Below, in pieces: positions 45,722 to 58,816 of a stretch of 64,000 nt of DNA (positions are counted from its first letter, which is position 1; every line of letters begins with the position of its first letter). Source of the stretch: Zhengitettix transpicula (Eukaryota > Arthropoda > Insecta > Orthoptera > Tetrigidae); the NCBI GenBank assembly GCA_037074705.1, contig CM073593.1:106208238-106272237 (forward strand), given 5' to 3'. The notes beneath the pieces were generated by a model. The model searched no databases. It worked only from the letters and a program-made list of their open reading frames with translations, and was not told the origin of the DNA. Made by a program: the position numbers and the translations under genes.

Positions 45722-47355
45722 TGTAATGTTTCATTAAACCAGCCTCATAATAATTTTTTTGGTCCTTTACTGGCATTTCTTGACTTATTTTCTGCAATGT
45801 TTCATGAAACAACCCTCATAATATTTTTTTTGTCCTTTACTGGCATTTCTTGACTTATTTTCTGCAATGTTTCATGAAACAACCCTCATAATAATTTTTT
45901 TGTCCTTTACTGGCATTTCTTGACTTATTTACTGCAATGTTTCATGAAAAAAGCCTCATAAATATTATTTTTTGTCTGTTACTGGCATTTCTTGACTTAT
46001 TTCCTGCAATGATTCATGAAACCATCAAGATAATATTTTTTTTGTCCTTTAGTGGCATTTCTTGACTTATTTTCTGCAATGTTTCATGAAAAAAGCCTCA
46101 TAAATATTATTTTTTGTCTGTTACTGGCATTTCTTCACTTATTTACTGCAATGTTTCATGAAACCAGCCTCATAATAACTTTTTTTGTCCTTTAGTGGCA
46201 TTTCTTGACTTATCTACTACAATGCTTCATGAAACCAGCCTCATAATAACTTTTTTTGTCCTTTACTGGCAATTCTTGACTTATTTACTGCAATATTTCA
46301 TTAAATCTGCCTCATAATAATTTTTTTTGTCCTTTAGTGGCATTTGTTGCCTTATTTACTACAATGCTTCATGAAACCAGCCTCATAATAATTTTTTGTG
46401 TCCTTTACTGGCAATTCTTGACTTATTTTCTGCAATGTTTCATGAAACAACCCTCATAATAATTTTTTTGGTCCTTTACTGGCATTTCTTGACTTATTTT
46501 CTGCAATGTTTCATGAAAAAAGCCTCATAAATATTTTTTTTTGTCCTTTAGTGGCATTTCTTGACTTATTTACTGCAATGTTTCATGAAACCAGCCTCAT
46601 AATAACTTTTTTTGTCCTTTAGTGGCATTTCTTGACTTATCTACTACAATGCTTCATGAAACCAGCCTCATAATAACTTTTTTTGTCCTTTAGTGGCAAT
46701 TCTTGACTTATTTACTGCAATATTTCATTAAATCTGCCTCATAATAATTTTTTTTTTGTCCTTTAGTGGCATTTCTTGACTTATTTTCTGCAATGTTTCA
46801 TGAAACAACCCTCATAATAATATTTTTGTCCTTTACTGGCATTTCTTGACTTATTTATTGCAATGTTTCATGAAACCAGCCTCATAAAGATTATTTTTTG
46901 TCTGTTACTGGCATTTCTTGACTTATTTACTGCCAACGTTTCATGAAACCAGCCTCATAATAACTTTTTTTGTCCTTTACTGGTATTTCTTGACTTATTT
47001 ACTGCAATATTTCATGAAATCTGCCTCATAATAATTTTTTTGGTCCTTTACTGGCATTTCTTGACTTTTTTTCTGCAATGTTTCATGAAACAACCCTCAT
47101 AATAATTTTTTTGTCCTTTACTGGCATTTCTTGACTTATTTACTGCAATGTTTCATGAAACAACCCTCATAATAATTTTTTTGGTCCTTTACTGGCATTT
47201 CTTGACTTATTTACTGCAATGTTTCATGAAACAACCCTCATAATAATTTTTTTGGTCCTTTACTGGCATTTCTTGACTTATTTACTGCAATGTTTCATGA
47301 AACCAGCCTCATAATAATTTTGTTTTGTTTTTTACTGGCATTTCATGACTTATGT
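45722..47355 (+). repeat. ~71-bp minisatellite, about 23 units
   Basis: The unit contains TGCAATGTTTCATGAAAC, CCTCATAATAATTTTTTTG, TCCTTTACTGGCATTTCTTG and ACTTATTTAC. Neighbouring units start 70-72 bp apart. Each holds the palindrome TTTCATGAAA. Variant units (ACAATGCTTC, AATATTTCATTAAATC) recur in blocks, indicating higher-order duplication. It begins 0.9 kb after the Kif26 poly(A) signal. Confidence 0.95.
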
Positions 47356-47671
47356 GTAAAAGAAATTTTTTTCCCTTTTCGTGAAGACTTCCCGTTGACG
47401 TTTCAACGACCGGATTAGGGAATCTGACTTGCTCAAATTTCGCATTGAATTTCAAATACTATTCTTCAGAACTCGGAGATTGGAAAAAAGGGATTTGAGG
47501 GGGTGTTGGGGGGGGGGGGGGTTAGCGACATGGCGGCGGCGGTGGTGAAGAAAGGATTTGCTGCGTCGTCTCAGAAAAAATACACAACCAACTGTGGCGT
47601 GGACAAAGGAGACAACAATCTGCTCAAGACAGACTTTAACATATCCTTTTTTTCTCTTGTAAATTAGCCGT

Positions 47672-47672
<1 letters not shown>

Positions 47673-47704
<32 letters not shown>
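47673..47704. repeat. (CA)n microsatellite
   Basis: About 15 CA units. Confidence 0.95.
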
Positions 47705-47706
<2 letters not shown>

Positions 47707-48569
47707 TGAACGATTGATGTAAATTAAAAATACAAGCAACCTGTTGTTGTAATTAGAATAGCTTGAGTGAGGTGATTCACTTCTCTCCCTCACTCTGAAT
47801 CACTCTCACAACATTCCCGGAACTGTTGTCGTCACTCCTCTTAGTTAATAACATATTACCCCACCTCCCGCTTTAAAAGTAAAGGACAATCAGAGCCTGC
47901 GATGGTAAACGTATTTTAACCCCCTCTACTACCCCCCAAAAACAAAATGACTGATATTGAACATTAATCTTTTTTTAAAAAAAAATAAGAAACACTCGCA
48001 ACGAATTGAACTTTGTTATGTAAATCCCTAAACGTGTGTAGTAAAATACTAGGAAAGTTTTTTCATATGCATTCCATTTCGGGAATTAATAGTTTCAATC
48101 AAAGAAATAATTTTATCAATTATACAAGGGCCTATTCTCACAGCTTCAATTTACGCTGTCACCTTTTCTATTTGTTAAATATCGATTGAGGGGGTTTTTT
48201 AAAATTATTAAAAGAAAGGAAAAACCATGAAAATAATCCTTCTAGGACCAAAATTTTGGGAGCAATTTATTTCTCGATAAGAAGAAGAAGAAGAAGTTAT
48301 TTACAAAGCAACAGGTGTTTTATATGTATGTATATGGATATATCAAAAAAGTTTTGTAATTTTGTACATATTTTTTAAATTATTGTGTATTTGTACAGAT
48401 CGTATTTTATTGAAAAACAAATTTGTAAATTATTTGTTGTACATACATTCATGAAACTGTATATGTATTTAATGCTATTAAATGAAGAGTACACAATACA
48501 CAAGCTCTGTATAATTTATTATTATTATTATGGGGAAATCAAAATTAAATATGTATGGAAGACGATTTT
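47705..48569. other. non-coding stretch
   Basis: AT-rich intergenic sequence; nothing supported. Confidence 0.5.
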
Positions 48570-49040
48570 TTTAGGGCAACAGGCTACATGAGGGTAGCAA
48601 CTCCCCTTTAATACCATAGGAAGGGATTTAAAAGGGGGGGATGCGGAAGGGTACAGGAAGGTAGCCAAGGGTTAACTAGGGGCCCCCAGGCTATGGTTAA
48701 GGATCCTACCCGGCAATTCGCCTTAAAGTGATGCAGGGAAAACCCTAGAAAAACCTGGATCATGTAGGTCGGGCTCTTGGTACTTGTCCCACGCCCTTCC
48801 CTGGATGGCGGCAGAGGAGTTTTCTGATGGGACGCAGCATTCCCTTCTCCATGCCTCGACCAGTTTTGCAGGCAGCTGGCCCACTATTGCAATGGGAACA
48901 GCGAACAACTCTTACCGTATGCCCAAGGTCTGTGACCCCGGAACATACACCTCTCAGAACAGGACGAGGTGCCTCGGCTTGTGGGAACCTTGGTTCAAAA
49001 ACCCCTAAGGTAGCTTCTTCGTGTCTCTCCTACAAGGTTC
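48570..49040 (+). repeat. 525-nt family copy 28
   Basis: GGGCAACAGGCTACATGAGGG to CTCCTACAAGGTTC; the hairpin head is lost. It faces copy 29 head to head. Confidence 0.86.
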
Positions 49041-49158
49041 TCATGTATGGAAGACGAGAAAGAAACAGTTCTTAAATAACACAAAAATTAAAGTCTCATG
49101 TGAGAGATGATTCACATTAAATAATAATAATGCGGACCAATTACATACGACCTGGCAA

Positions 49159-49680
49159 GCCTGCGAGAGTATTTTCTCGCAGGTAACCTGCGAGGGATGT
49201 TCTCTCGCGGGCAGAACCTTGTAGGAGAGACACGAAGGGGCTACCTTTGGGAATGCCTCCTCCTCGCCGTTTTTGAACTAAGGTTCACACAAGCCGAGGC
49301 CTGCTCTGAGAGGTGTATGTTCCGCGGTCAGAGACCTTGGGGCATACGGTAAGAGTTGTTTGCTACTCCCACTGGAATAGTCGGCCAGCTGCCTCCTAAA
49401 CTGGTCGAGGCACGGAGAAGGGAATTCTACGTCCCCACAGAAAACCCCTCTCCCGTCATCCAGGGAAGGGCGTGGGACAAGTACCCAATGCCCGACCTAC
49501 CTGATGCAGCTTTTTCTAGGGTTTTCCCTGCATCACTTTCAAATGAATTGCCGGGTAGGATCCTTAAACCATAGCCCGGGGGCCCCTAGTTAACCCTCGG
49601 CTACATTCCTCTACTCTTCCGCATCCCCCCTTTCAAATCCGTTTCCTAAGCTATAAGAGGGGAGTTGCCGCCCTATTCAT
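49159..49680 (-). repeat. 525-nt family copy 29, near complete
   Basis: Double hairpin head (49160-49215), body, ends at GGGGAGTTGCCGCC without an A-tail. Confidence 0.86.
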
Positions 49681-50371
49681 GTGCGAATGCGATAAATCTA
49701 CGAGCTGGCACCTCACAGCAACTTCCTCCTCAAGACACAGGGTGTGGGACATCTGGACGCGCGACGTGACTAATTACAAGGGGAGAATTACCTCACACCG
49801 ACGACATCAGCACGTGTTCGTCTAACCTCAACTTGCTAATAATAAAAAAGCAAAACATTGGTGTTTGCGTCCCAGAGGCCACACAACCATCGAGTACAAT
49901 TTTCATGGGCCTTAATTGGTTTGTCCTCGTTTGTAACATTAACAGTTAAAACGTTGCGGCCCTTTCCAATTTATTAAACCTCGTGCGCGGGCACCAATAA
50001 ATTATGAGTGGAGACACACACACACACAGACACAGACACAGACATTGGTAGCGCTGATGCTGGACCACAGTCAAGGATGTGGCATGATTTCCATTGGAAT
50101 TTTAATGACTCCCGGCAAAATAAAGGGAAAAATAAGAAGAAGAAAGATAGAGCCAAATTCAGATGCTAAGAAGAGCCTAGAGTGACACAACCGCACTGGT
50201 CAGTAGAAAAATCTCAAGAGGATTTACCCGACGCAAACATCGGCGCCGTTTCAGCATGTTTGAAAAATTCTATCCCCCGCCCAGGGGACGTGTTAGTCGT
50301 GTCTTACCCCCATCAGTGTTTGTTTACCGTTTCTAAAGGAACACGTGTACGGTATTTGGTTAATTTTTAAA

Positions 50372-50372
50372 T

Positions 50373-50433
<61 letters not shown>
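50372..50433. repeat. compound (CA)n(TA)n microsatellite
   Basis: About 11 CA units followed by about 19 TA units. Confidence 0.95.
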
Positions 50434-50435
<2 letters not shown>

Positions 50436-50476
50436 AGCACTGATTGACTCACGCAGCGTGAAGATCCGGCGGAGGG

Positions 50477-50647
50477 TCTAGGATTTTTCCTGCATCACTT
50501 TTAGGCGAATGCCGGGTAGGATCCTTAAACCATAGCCCGGGGGCCGCTAGTTAACCCTTGGCTGCCTTCCTCTACCCTTCCGCATCCCCCCTTTCAAATC
50601 CCTTCCTATGCTATTAAAGGGGACTTGTCACAACGTGGATTACCATC
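50477..50647 (-). repeat. 525-nt family copy 30, tail only
   Basis: TAGGATTTTTCCTGCATCAC to CGTGGATTACC. The head of copy 31 follows ~45 bp later. Confidence 0.84.
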
Positions 50648-50691
50648 GGTTTTTTTCGTTTTTTTTTGGATGTAGACAGGCTATGTAGAAG

Positions 50692-51216
50692 AGCCTGTGA
50701 GAGAATACTCTCGCAGGTGAACCTTCCCAAAGAGCTCTGGTGGAGGCTATCTTTGGGGATGCCTTCTCCTCTCTCTGTGGATGCCTTCTCCTCTCTCTGT
50801 GGATTTTTGAAATAAGGTTCCCATATTCCGAGGCCTGTTCTGAGAGGTGTATGTTCCGGGGTCGCAGACCTTGGGCATACGCTAAGAGTTGTTCGGTGTT
50901 CCCATTGGAATAGTTGGCCAGCTGCCTCCTAAACTGGTCGAGGCACGGAGAAGGGAATGCTGCGTCCCCACAGCAAACTCCTCTCCCGCTATCAAGGGAA
51001 GGTCGTGGGACAAGTACCCAATGCCTGACCTACCTGATGCAGGTTTTTCTAGGGTTTGTCCTGCATCACTTTTAGGCGAATTGCCGGGTAGGATCCTTAA
51101 ACCACAGTTCCGGGGCTACCTTTCTCTACCCTTCCGCATCCCCCATTTCGCTCACTTTCCTATGCTATAAGAGGGGAGTTGCCACCATGTGGATTACCCA
51201 CATGTAGCCTGTCTAC
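50692..51216 (-). repeat. 525-nt family copy 31, complete
   Basis: Hairpin head with GCCTGTGAGAGAATACTCTC, the GAGCTCTGG variant block with a local duplication (CTCCTCTCTCTGTGGAT twice), and an end at CATGTAGCCTGTCTACACC. Confidence 0.86.
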
Positions 51217-51249
51217 ACCTTCAAAAAAAAATTGTTCCGACACTGCGCC

Positions 51250-51298
51250 TAGAAGATGACGACTGAGATTTTAGTTGTCGAAACGTCGCGTTTAAATG
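51250..51298 (+). other. hairpin-GAAACG motif
   Basis: GACGAC (51258-51263) pairs with GTTGTC (51274-51279, one G-U), then GAAACGTCGCGTTTAAAT. Confidence 0.7.
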
Positions 51299-54200
51299 TA
51301 TTACACCCCCATGTGAAAACCGAGAACTGTTTATCGAACAATTACACCGGGGAAAAGTCTTCAATCTTTGATATTAACGTTTTCCTTTCCCGCTAGAGGC
51401 GCTGTGTGCGCAAGGCGTGACGTATTATCGCATAGTGGCCGATCATTATTCCTCCGTGTTGTAATTACTTTAGTTAAAAGCCCTCTTTATTTTTATTTTT
51501 TGTGAAACGCGAAGCATCTTCGACGTTATCTGTAAAACTCCCCCAACCCCTCCTTAATTAATTCCACACGTAAAGCCGCGTCCACGTCGAGCTGAAGGGA
51601 AGGAAGGAAGGAAGGGGGTTGTTACAGGAGCATCCTCCATACTTGCGGGAAAACTGCTTGTGAATGTTGTAAACCAAACTCTCAACTGCTGAGAGACTCC
51701 GTTCATTACGTTACATCGTTTTTATTCAAAGCGAAAATCCCCGGGGATTAAACTCGTCGATTCGCGTTCCTCCTAAACATTTTTTATCGGCTACGGACGA
51801 TCTCTCCGTGGAACGCTACGGTGCTTTCCAGCGGTAACAGGATTGTCTGGATATTTTTTTTTATATGAAAAAAATAATAATAAACATGTAGCTCCCTAAT
51901 TGGTCCCAAAAAAAATTTTTCTCGGAATGCCTTCGATTAGATTTAAGCCACGAGAGGCGGGGAGCTTGATTCCTCATGCACGAAAAGGATTAACCCGTAA
52001 AATCCACAGTCGACCTCATCAAGAGAGAGGGGGAACAAATACAAAATAAGGGGGAATGGGGGTTTGCATGGAAAGAAAGCGTAAAACTGCACACTCGTGG
52101 CTACAAACCACGTGGTTTACGTCTTGGTGCACGGCGGGTTGTATCGCGGTAGGGGCGATGCCTGGACGCGTCATGACTACTTTTATCCTACAGAATACTC
52201 AACATGTCGCTCCCCACATTCTTCAATGTAGCGCTAAATATTTGATTACTCTTTGCAGTTGTTTACAAAGTATCTCCCTGTCCAAACTTTATACTTGTAT
52301 TTAAAAACTTGTAACTTTCCCGGTTGAATTATATACTCTGGGCCACGTTGTTAGTTACTCTCAAATTTTACTCCCTCTCCCGACCACAATATCAGACAGA
52401 CTGTTTCAGAAAAAACCTTCGCGGCCGAACAAATCATTACTGACCTCTAATTAGTATTACAATATATTGTAATACCCAGTTAAGAAGGACATGAATTTTG
52501 TTCTTATTTCATCCGATTTGTTTACCAACTCAGACTGGGGATTCTTGAGTGGTTTGTAGAAAAAAAAAGGATAATAATAAAATGCTGGATAAGTAGCTCT
52601 TAGAGAAGGGGAGGACTATAATTGGGCGTTTAGCGGCTCTTAGGGCTAATGGTAGTGACCGACATCTGGACGACGGAATCCTAAATGCATGATGGCAGAA
52701 GTTTTATGGACATACAATTATATTAAAAGGAAATAGTTATTTTAATTGTATTGAGTGGCTCTCGGAGTGTGAGAAAGGCAACAGCTGGTGTTTGTTTGGC
52801 GAACGTGGAAACTCAAAAAGTGTGAAAACAAGGAAATATTCTGGAGAGGGGGAAAACAGATAAAAGAGACCAGTTGGACAGGAGCAGACAGTGGGGAGAG
52901 AGAGTTGTTGGTGGTTCGCAGGGCCAAGTTAAGGTGGCCGAAATAAGTAGGAGTTTTATTCATTCAAGAGGCAGTTTTAGAGTCGTCAGGAGAGATCATG
53001 CCAAGCTAGGTGGCCGAGAGTTGGACAGCAGTCATCAGCAGTCGGTAGGAGTTTCGTCGTGGAAATCTGTCTGCCAGCAGACAGGGCAACGTCATCAAGA
53101 AGATGTGGCTGTGAAAGCAGAGCTGCTCTTTAAGCCTGTATGAAGTGAGTGTGAAGCTGGTATGCCAGAGATCCAAATTGCATGGACCTGAGAGATTGTA
53201 AGTTTATTTTTCTCTGTATTCATTATGTAAATTGTTAAATAAGGGTGAAGGGTCAGATTTAGTTTGTCATTTATTTTAACTGCATTGTAAATTTTGTGTT
53301 CCGTTTCCTTATCAACCCAGTAAAGACCCTGAGGGGAACAGAGTCTGATTTATTAAAATGTATTCTAGATTAATAAAATTGTTTTGTTGATAAAATTTAA
53401 TAACGTGTTTAATATGATTTCCTGTAATCATAATTATCGAAACGTAGGGGTAGTACAATATATTAAAGTCGTTTTAAGCATTTCACGCGGCTTCCTTCCA
53501 AATAGGAACCTTAATGTCTCCTTGCATTTCAACGAAGTTGACTCTTCTTTGGAGTTGCAATATCCTTTTGCGTAGCAGCCCAGCAAAGAGAACCACGTGC
53601 ATTCCTCACAGGTTGGTCTCATTGCAAGCATCAATATATATATATAGAAAGAGGGAAGGAATGTGGCGTCGAAGCTCTTCATGGACGAGGTTTATCCCTC
53701 GCGAGGCTGTACTTTCATTAGCATGTCGTTAGTCCATAGCATGATCCTGTTAGGGTGTGGCGTGTGGCTGTTGTTCAAACCCCCCGTATTTACTCTCGCA
53801 GGGCGTCAGGTGGGACACGTTCGCGTTGCACATGTGTGAACGGAACAGTCGCAACGTTGAGGAGGCACAGTAACGGTGGTCTGGCAGCGATGGGCGTGTC
53901 TTAATTGATTCTTAAGGTCCAGAAGTTCTTTTAAACAAATAATTGTTAATATTACAGATGATTAAACCCTTATTTTAACACAGTTTCATATAAAAAAAAT
54001 TATTTCAATGTAAATTTCATTAACATGTCATGATTTTAAAATAGTCCGTCAGGATCTTTCGGTCATTCTAACCATATAATTTAATTTAATTGTTCCCTTA
54101 GGTCAACAGTAACATAAAACCAGGTCCTTATACCCATCTGGCTTTACGGCCTCCAAGTTTGGGGGATGTGCAAGCGATACCAACGTCAAGATGGCAGAAC

Positions 54201-56110
54201 AAGGTCATCGTAGACGCCCTCCTTGGTATGTAAGAGACCTAAAGGTCCCTTTGATTTAAAAAAGTAATCAAAAGAGCTGCCGGGAAGCTTGAAGACCGTC
54301 TTCATCGACGTCCCAACACTTTGATTAATACCAAGCCATCAGCTTTAGGAGTTACATTCGAGGATAATCCACGACACTTAAGCACATTGGGTATTTTCAC
54401 GTTTCCTACGGCCAACCAAACTGAGTAAACACGTGGCGACTGATTTCATCGCGGGCATCTTTTTTCCTTCGTTTCTTCCTTTATTCCGTCAAGGATAAGC
54501 TGGATAAGGCAGGCACAAAGGCCTGACATCCCTCAGGATCTGCTCGGAGCACACGGCCAATCAGTCCGTCACTTGAAATTACATTTCCCTCCTCGAGCAA
54601 AGGGAAGACGCTGTGACGTGTGAAAATCCCCCCCAAAACAAGCTTTGCAGACGTCAAGGTGTTACGGTTAAGGAGGACAACTCTTCGTGTGCTAATCCGC
54701 ACATCACACAGGGAAAGAAATTAATTCCATCTTAGACGTTATTTTATTCACAGATACCTAAAACGTACAGTACACAAATTATACGTTCTTTTTCAAAACT
54801 TTCCGTTCACTACTTAACCTACAAACTTGATTATCGACAATATTTTCAGTATCGACTCTAGCAGTCACGTGGCGCGATCTCAAATACGCTGCGGCAGTAA
54901 TTAACCGTGATCGATAAAGTCGCACTAGAAACAACAGTCAATGGCCGTGATTATCGACAATATTTTATTACATGAAAAATTATGTAGGTAAATGAATCCC
55001 AAGTCAAATAAATTATTCGCTAACTGTATTTATAATTAATCGTTAGTGGTCAATATTGCCCAAAAACAAGACTAAAAGAAAACCATGTACAACAGTGATG
55101 AGACTTGTGTAGGACACTCACTGACAATCACGGAGAAAAATATGAGAATATTCATTAAAAACCCACAATACTTCTCACGGTTTTACATTTACAGTGACGT
55201 GAATCAGAACGAGGCTTAACCACTCTTGGTGTACAACCAAACAAGTGTATTCAGTACACACACACACACATTGGTGGTGAATTGTGTGAGGGCTTTTGTA
55301 CGCAAATGTTCTCATTTGCAATTTCAAGTTTGGAGGTAGCCATCAGAATTGTAAAATAGAAGAATAATTCTTTCAGCGAAAGGAAAAAAAGGAAGATGCC
55401 TGGTTAATCCAGTTCTCCCTCCTCCCTACTTTTTCTTTCACCGTCTTTGTCAGCCTGATGGTAAGTGCTTCCTAAGTTTTAATTGGCTGACCAATACGAG
55501 GACGTACCTACGGCTGATGAATATTGCGAAAGCTTGGTAGATGAATAATTTTTTTTGTTGTATTTGAAACTGTTGAATATCAGGTCAAATTTTTTATTTA
55601 TTGTATTTACAGGAAAATAAATTATTGGCCAAGGTGTCCTTTGGGTCCTCCGCGTGACGTCATACCCCCGCCCCGTCGCATTCTCTCTACACACAACCAC
55701 ACTACTCCGTGACGTCACAGTCTTCATTCAGAACGAGTCGTGGACGTCTTTAGCATTACAGTTTAAATGTACGGAAAAATAAAGAAGTAACGGAACCCCC
55801 CCCCCCCCTAAATCGGTTTTAAAATTACTTGCATGTTGGAAATCTAATTACTCATTGCACAACACCACAACTAATTTGTTTAAGTGAGTAAAGGGGTTAA
55901 ATCTGTTGTTGTTTTTGTCTTTGGTCCTATAGAGGTTTATTTTGTTTAGTGATGAAACTGGTTTTTTTTTTATTTTAGTGCCTTAAATAAAAATTATATT
56001 CCCATTACAGAGTATTCATGGTTTACTTTAGACTTCACTTTAACAACAACTCAACAACCCAAGGAAGACAAAATTAAATTAAATTACTAAATTAAGTACC
56101 ACGTTATTTG
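51299..56110. other. long stretch without a supported gene
   Basis: 52580-53345 is GC-balanced and ends in a pyrimidine-rich stretch with AGTAAAGACCCTGAGGGGAA. It has the look of a solo LTR or transcribed non-coding unit, but I found neither TG..CA ends nor flanking duplications. The rest is AT-rich with scattered runs (AAGG at 51599, C-run at 55797). Confidence 0.35.
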
Positions 56111-56206
56111 TGACACCGCCATCATCTTCCAACGTTTCCATGGCCGAGTCCTCCATCTTCGTCAGTTCACCTGACTAAGATGGCGGTGTCAGCCAAGGAA
56201 ACGTTG
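56111..56206. other. head-to-head pair of hairpin-GAAACG motifs
   Basis: Minus-strand motif 56165-56130 (CTGACGAAGATGG ... CCATGGAAACGTTGG) and plus-strand motif 56171-56206 (CTGACTAAGATGGC ... GCCAAGGAAACGTTG) diverge from a common centre. TGACACCGCCATC and GATGGCGGTGTCA are a further exact inverse match. Confidence 0.7.
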
Positions 56207-56431
56207 TGTGTTCAACTAATCACGTTACCCGACCGGAAACTCGAGAACTCTTCATACAGAATATACGTCGGGAAAACTTACTTTCCCTATTATACCACAT
56301 TATTAATTTTAGTAGAAATTTTCAAACAATGCAACACATTTAGGGGTAGGGGTTGACTTGCCTTACATAAAAATAATGAAACAATCGGGGGGGAGGGTGT
56401 TATGGATAAATGACGGGCACCAGCTAGTTTA

Positions 56432-58157
56432 AAATAAAATACTCTCGTCTTTTAGAAACAATTATACTATATTTAATAACATAAAATACACACACATATG
56501 TTGCATGAAAAAATATAAATGAAAATATTTCTATAATGAAGACACTCATTTGACATTAGAACATTTATTAAATAAATCAATCCTTACACAAACAGTGTTA
56601 CTATTTCTGCAAGACCTACATATATATTATTTTAGTATAAGGCAAAATATAAGACAAAATAAATGTTTTCCTTTAAAACATAACTGATTCGGAAAACTAC
56701 ACAAAAATGCAACTGCATTATTCATCAAATTGGCTCAACACTTCCCACATTGAATAATTACGTTAAGCATGTCAATCAATATTTTAATTACACATCAGTA
56801 CAGGTCTAAATATTTACTTACTATTTTACATTGTCAACAATAAAACATGACCAAAGAAAAGAGAGATAAAAAAATATGATTTCCAAAATAAAACACAAGT
56901 GCCATAGGGTGTAAACGTAAGACAGAAATCAGGAAAATAAATTGAATTTATTAATGAATGTCACCAGTGTAATTATTATTATTATTACGAGTAGAACAGG
57001 CTCATATACGAGTTAAATATGAAACATCAGATATCAAAAAATAATTACATAAAGTTCCAGCATTTAAAAATATGAACAAAGGTGATAATATAAAAATTAC
57101 ACTTTTAGAATGAGCCACAAGAGTATTGTTATTAACAAGTTCTGATAAAAAAAATAAGCAAGATAAAATAAATTGATTTGATAATATATAAATGAACATA
57201 ACCAGTTGAAGTTATCATTCAAATTGAAAATAAAATAAATATGAGAAAGTTATACCACAAGTTATGTATTTAATCATTCAACAGATGACTGAGAATTATA
57301 TAAGGCAAACTTTTTTATATATATTCTTTGAATTTATTTCTCCAGTAAACTATGTTTAATAGTAAAAATGAAAAATGAACTTCAATACTGTCAAATTATA
57401 ATACTAAAAATTACTTAGGTAATAGTTAAATCAGAACATTTATTTAGTAGTTGTAGTTTATATTCTTTCCACATCTACAATTTTAGAACCGGGAAGATTT
57501 TTAATTTTAATTTGCAGCAACAATTAAATTGTGATTTGCCTGCACATATCAAGCATTTAAAAATAACTAAAATGATGTTTCTACCACTATTCAAGTAACA
57601 ATAGGAAAAATTAGAAACTATTTCAATAAAAGTGTTCTTGCAGTACATTAATGAGGAACTTGAAAAAGGAAATTAAAAATACCTTTTATTTTTAATATAC
57701 TCATAGTGCTTAATTCGAAGAAGAAAATAAAATTACATATCAATAAAACATTTCGAGAGAAAGAGAGCCTAGTTGTAAAATGTTTCAAGGAACCACAGAA
57801 TTTCCCTGATATCCAATATTTGTGCTCCATTGAATGACTGTTCCTCTCACTGTAATATTCATGAATTGAGTTATTCCTGAGTTCAGTGTGACACACGATA
57901 AATTTGTTTTCAAACAGTTTAAGAACACCCATTTTTTTACAGTACCAGTATTTAAATATTAACAAGTATTTTCAAAAGTTTTGTCTTATTTTGGCTATAA
58001 TTAAATGGATGAAATTCAGCCCTGAGAGCCACCCGTAATTTTATCTTATTTTCTATATTTATCTGTATAAAAAATGAGATATGCAATATAAGTAATTTGT
58101 GTTGGCAATGTAATATCACAGTGGAAGGTGAACTGGATCGATACCTTGATCATCCTT
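56432..58157. other. AT-rich sequence downstream of the SINA-like gene
   Basis: Probably 3' UTR at its right end, otherwise intergenic. No reading frame with family resemblance. Confidence 0.45.
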
Positions 58158-58816
58158 TCAATTCAGTCTTGCTTTAAGGTATAATTTTGGCATTTCTTCA
58201 TAACTTAAAAACTCTTTAGCTAAAAAACTGCTGCAATTTTGTGTCTTAAACTGAAACACAAAAAGATGAGGACGGGTATTTAATGGAATTGCAACTAGGT
58301 CCTTTCTAATCTGTACATTATTATTTTCAAAACATAATTTCAATTCCCAGTCTGGCCAGTAGCTGTCAACACTTTCAATTCCCACAAACAACTCCTTTTT
58401 ATGTGGTAGCCACCTCACATTTACCATGAAAAAGCCAAATGGGCTTAACAGAAGGAAATTGAAAAAGTCATCATCAAGTTGACAATCACATAGTAGGTAC
58501 TCAAGTTCAACTTTGGCTAGAGTGTGATCTAATATGAGTGCTGTATGTGGGTGAGCAAAAATTACATGGTCCCACATCTCGTCTACAGTACCTTCTGCAT
58601 TACAACTGTTTGCACACACAAAATTAGTAGGAACGTGATGTGGTGTTAGTGGCACAGAAACATTTACTGCGGGATTTTCCAGCATGTTAGAAGTTACGAA
58701 TATGTCACACAAACAATGGAGACATTTATAAACCAATGACAGTCCTGGAACTGATACATCAACCAGAGAATTTTTGTAGCAAGAACACCGATCCACAGCT
58801 ACAGGCATCTTGTTGC
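58158..58816 (-). CDS. SINA/SIAH-like protein with zinc finger and TRAF-like domain
   Basis: A 216-aa single-exon reading frame runs from ATG at 58808 to TGA at 58158. Reading the minus strand, TTTTTGCAG ends just before 58816, so the ATG lies 8 nt inside an exon whose upstream partner is 5' UTR. Residues 65-88 (CANSCNAEGTVDEMWDHVIF then AHPH) follow the second zinc-finger pattern of SIAH proteins, C...C...G-[ST]-[VL]-D-x-M-x-x-H-...-H. A cysteine pair at 29/32 may be the remnant of the first finger. Residues ~115-216 (LLLSPFGFFMVNVRWLPHKK, LFVFQFKTQ, LYLKARL) have the beta-rich look of the SINA/TRAF-like substrate-binding domain. No RING finger is present, so ubiquitin-ligase activity of its own is doubtful. 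The family assignment is by pattern only. Confidence 0.55.

Noticed and set aside
45722..47355. Periodic ~71-bp repeats considered as a CRISPR array
   Set aside because: The whole unit is repeated, without unique spacers.
52580..53345. Possible solo LTR
   Set aside because: No TG..CA termini, target duplication or second copy in the window could be identified.
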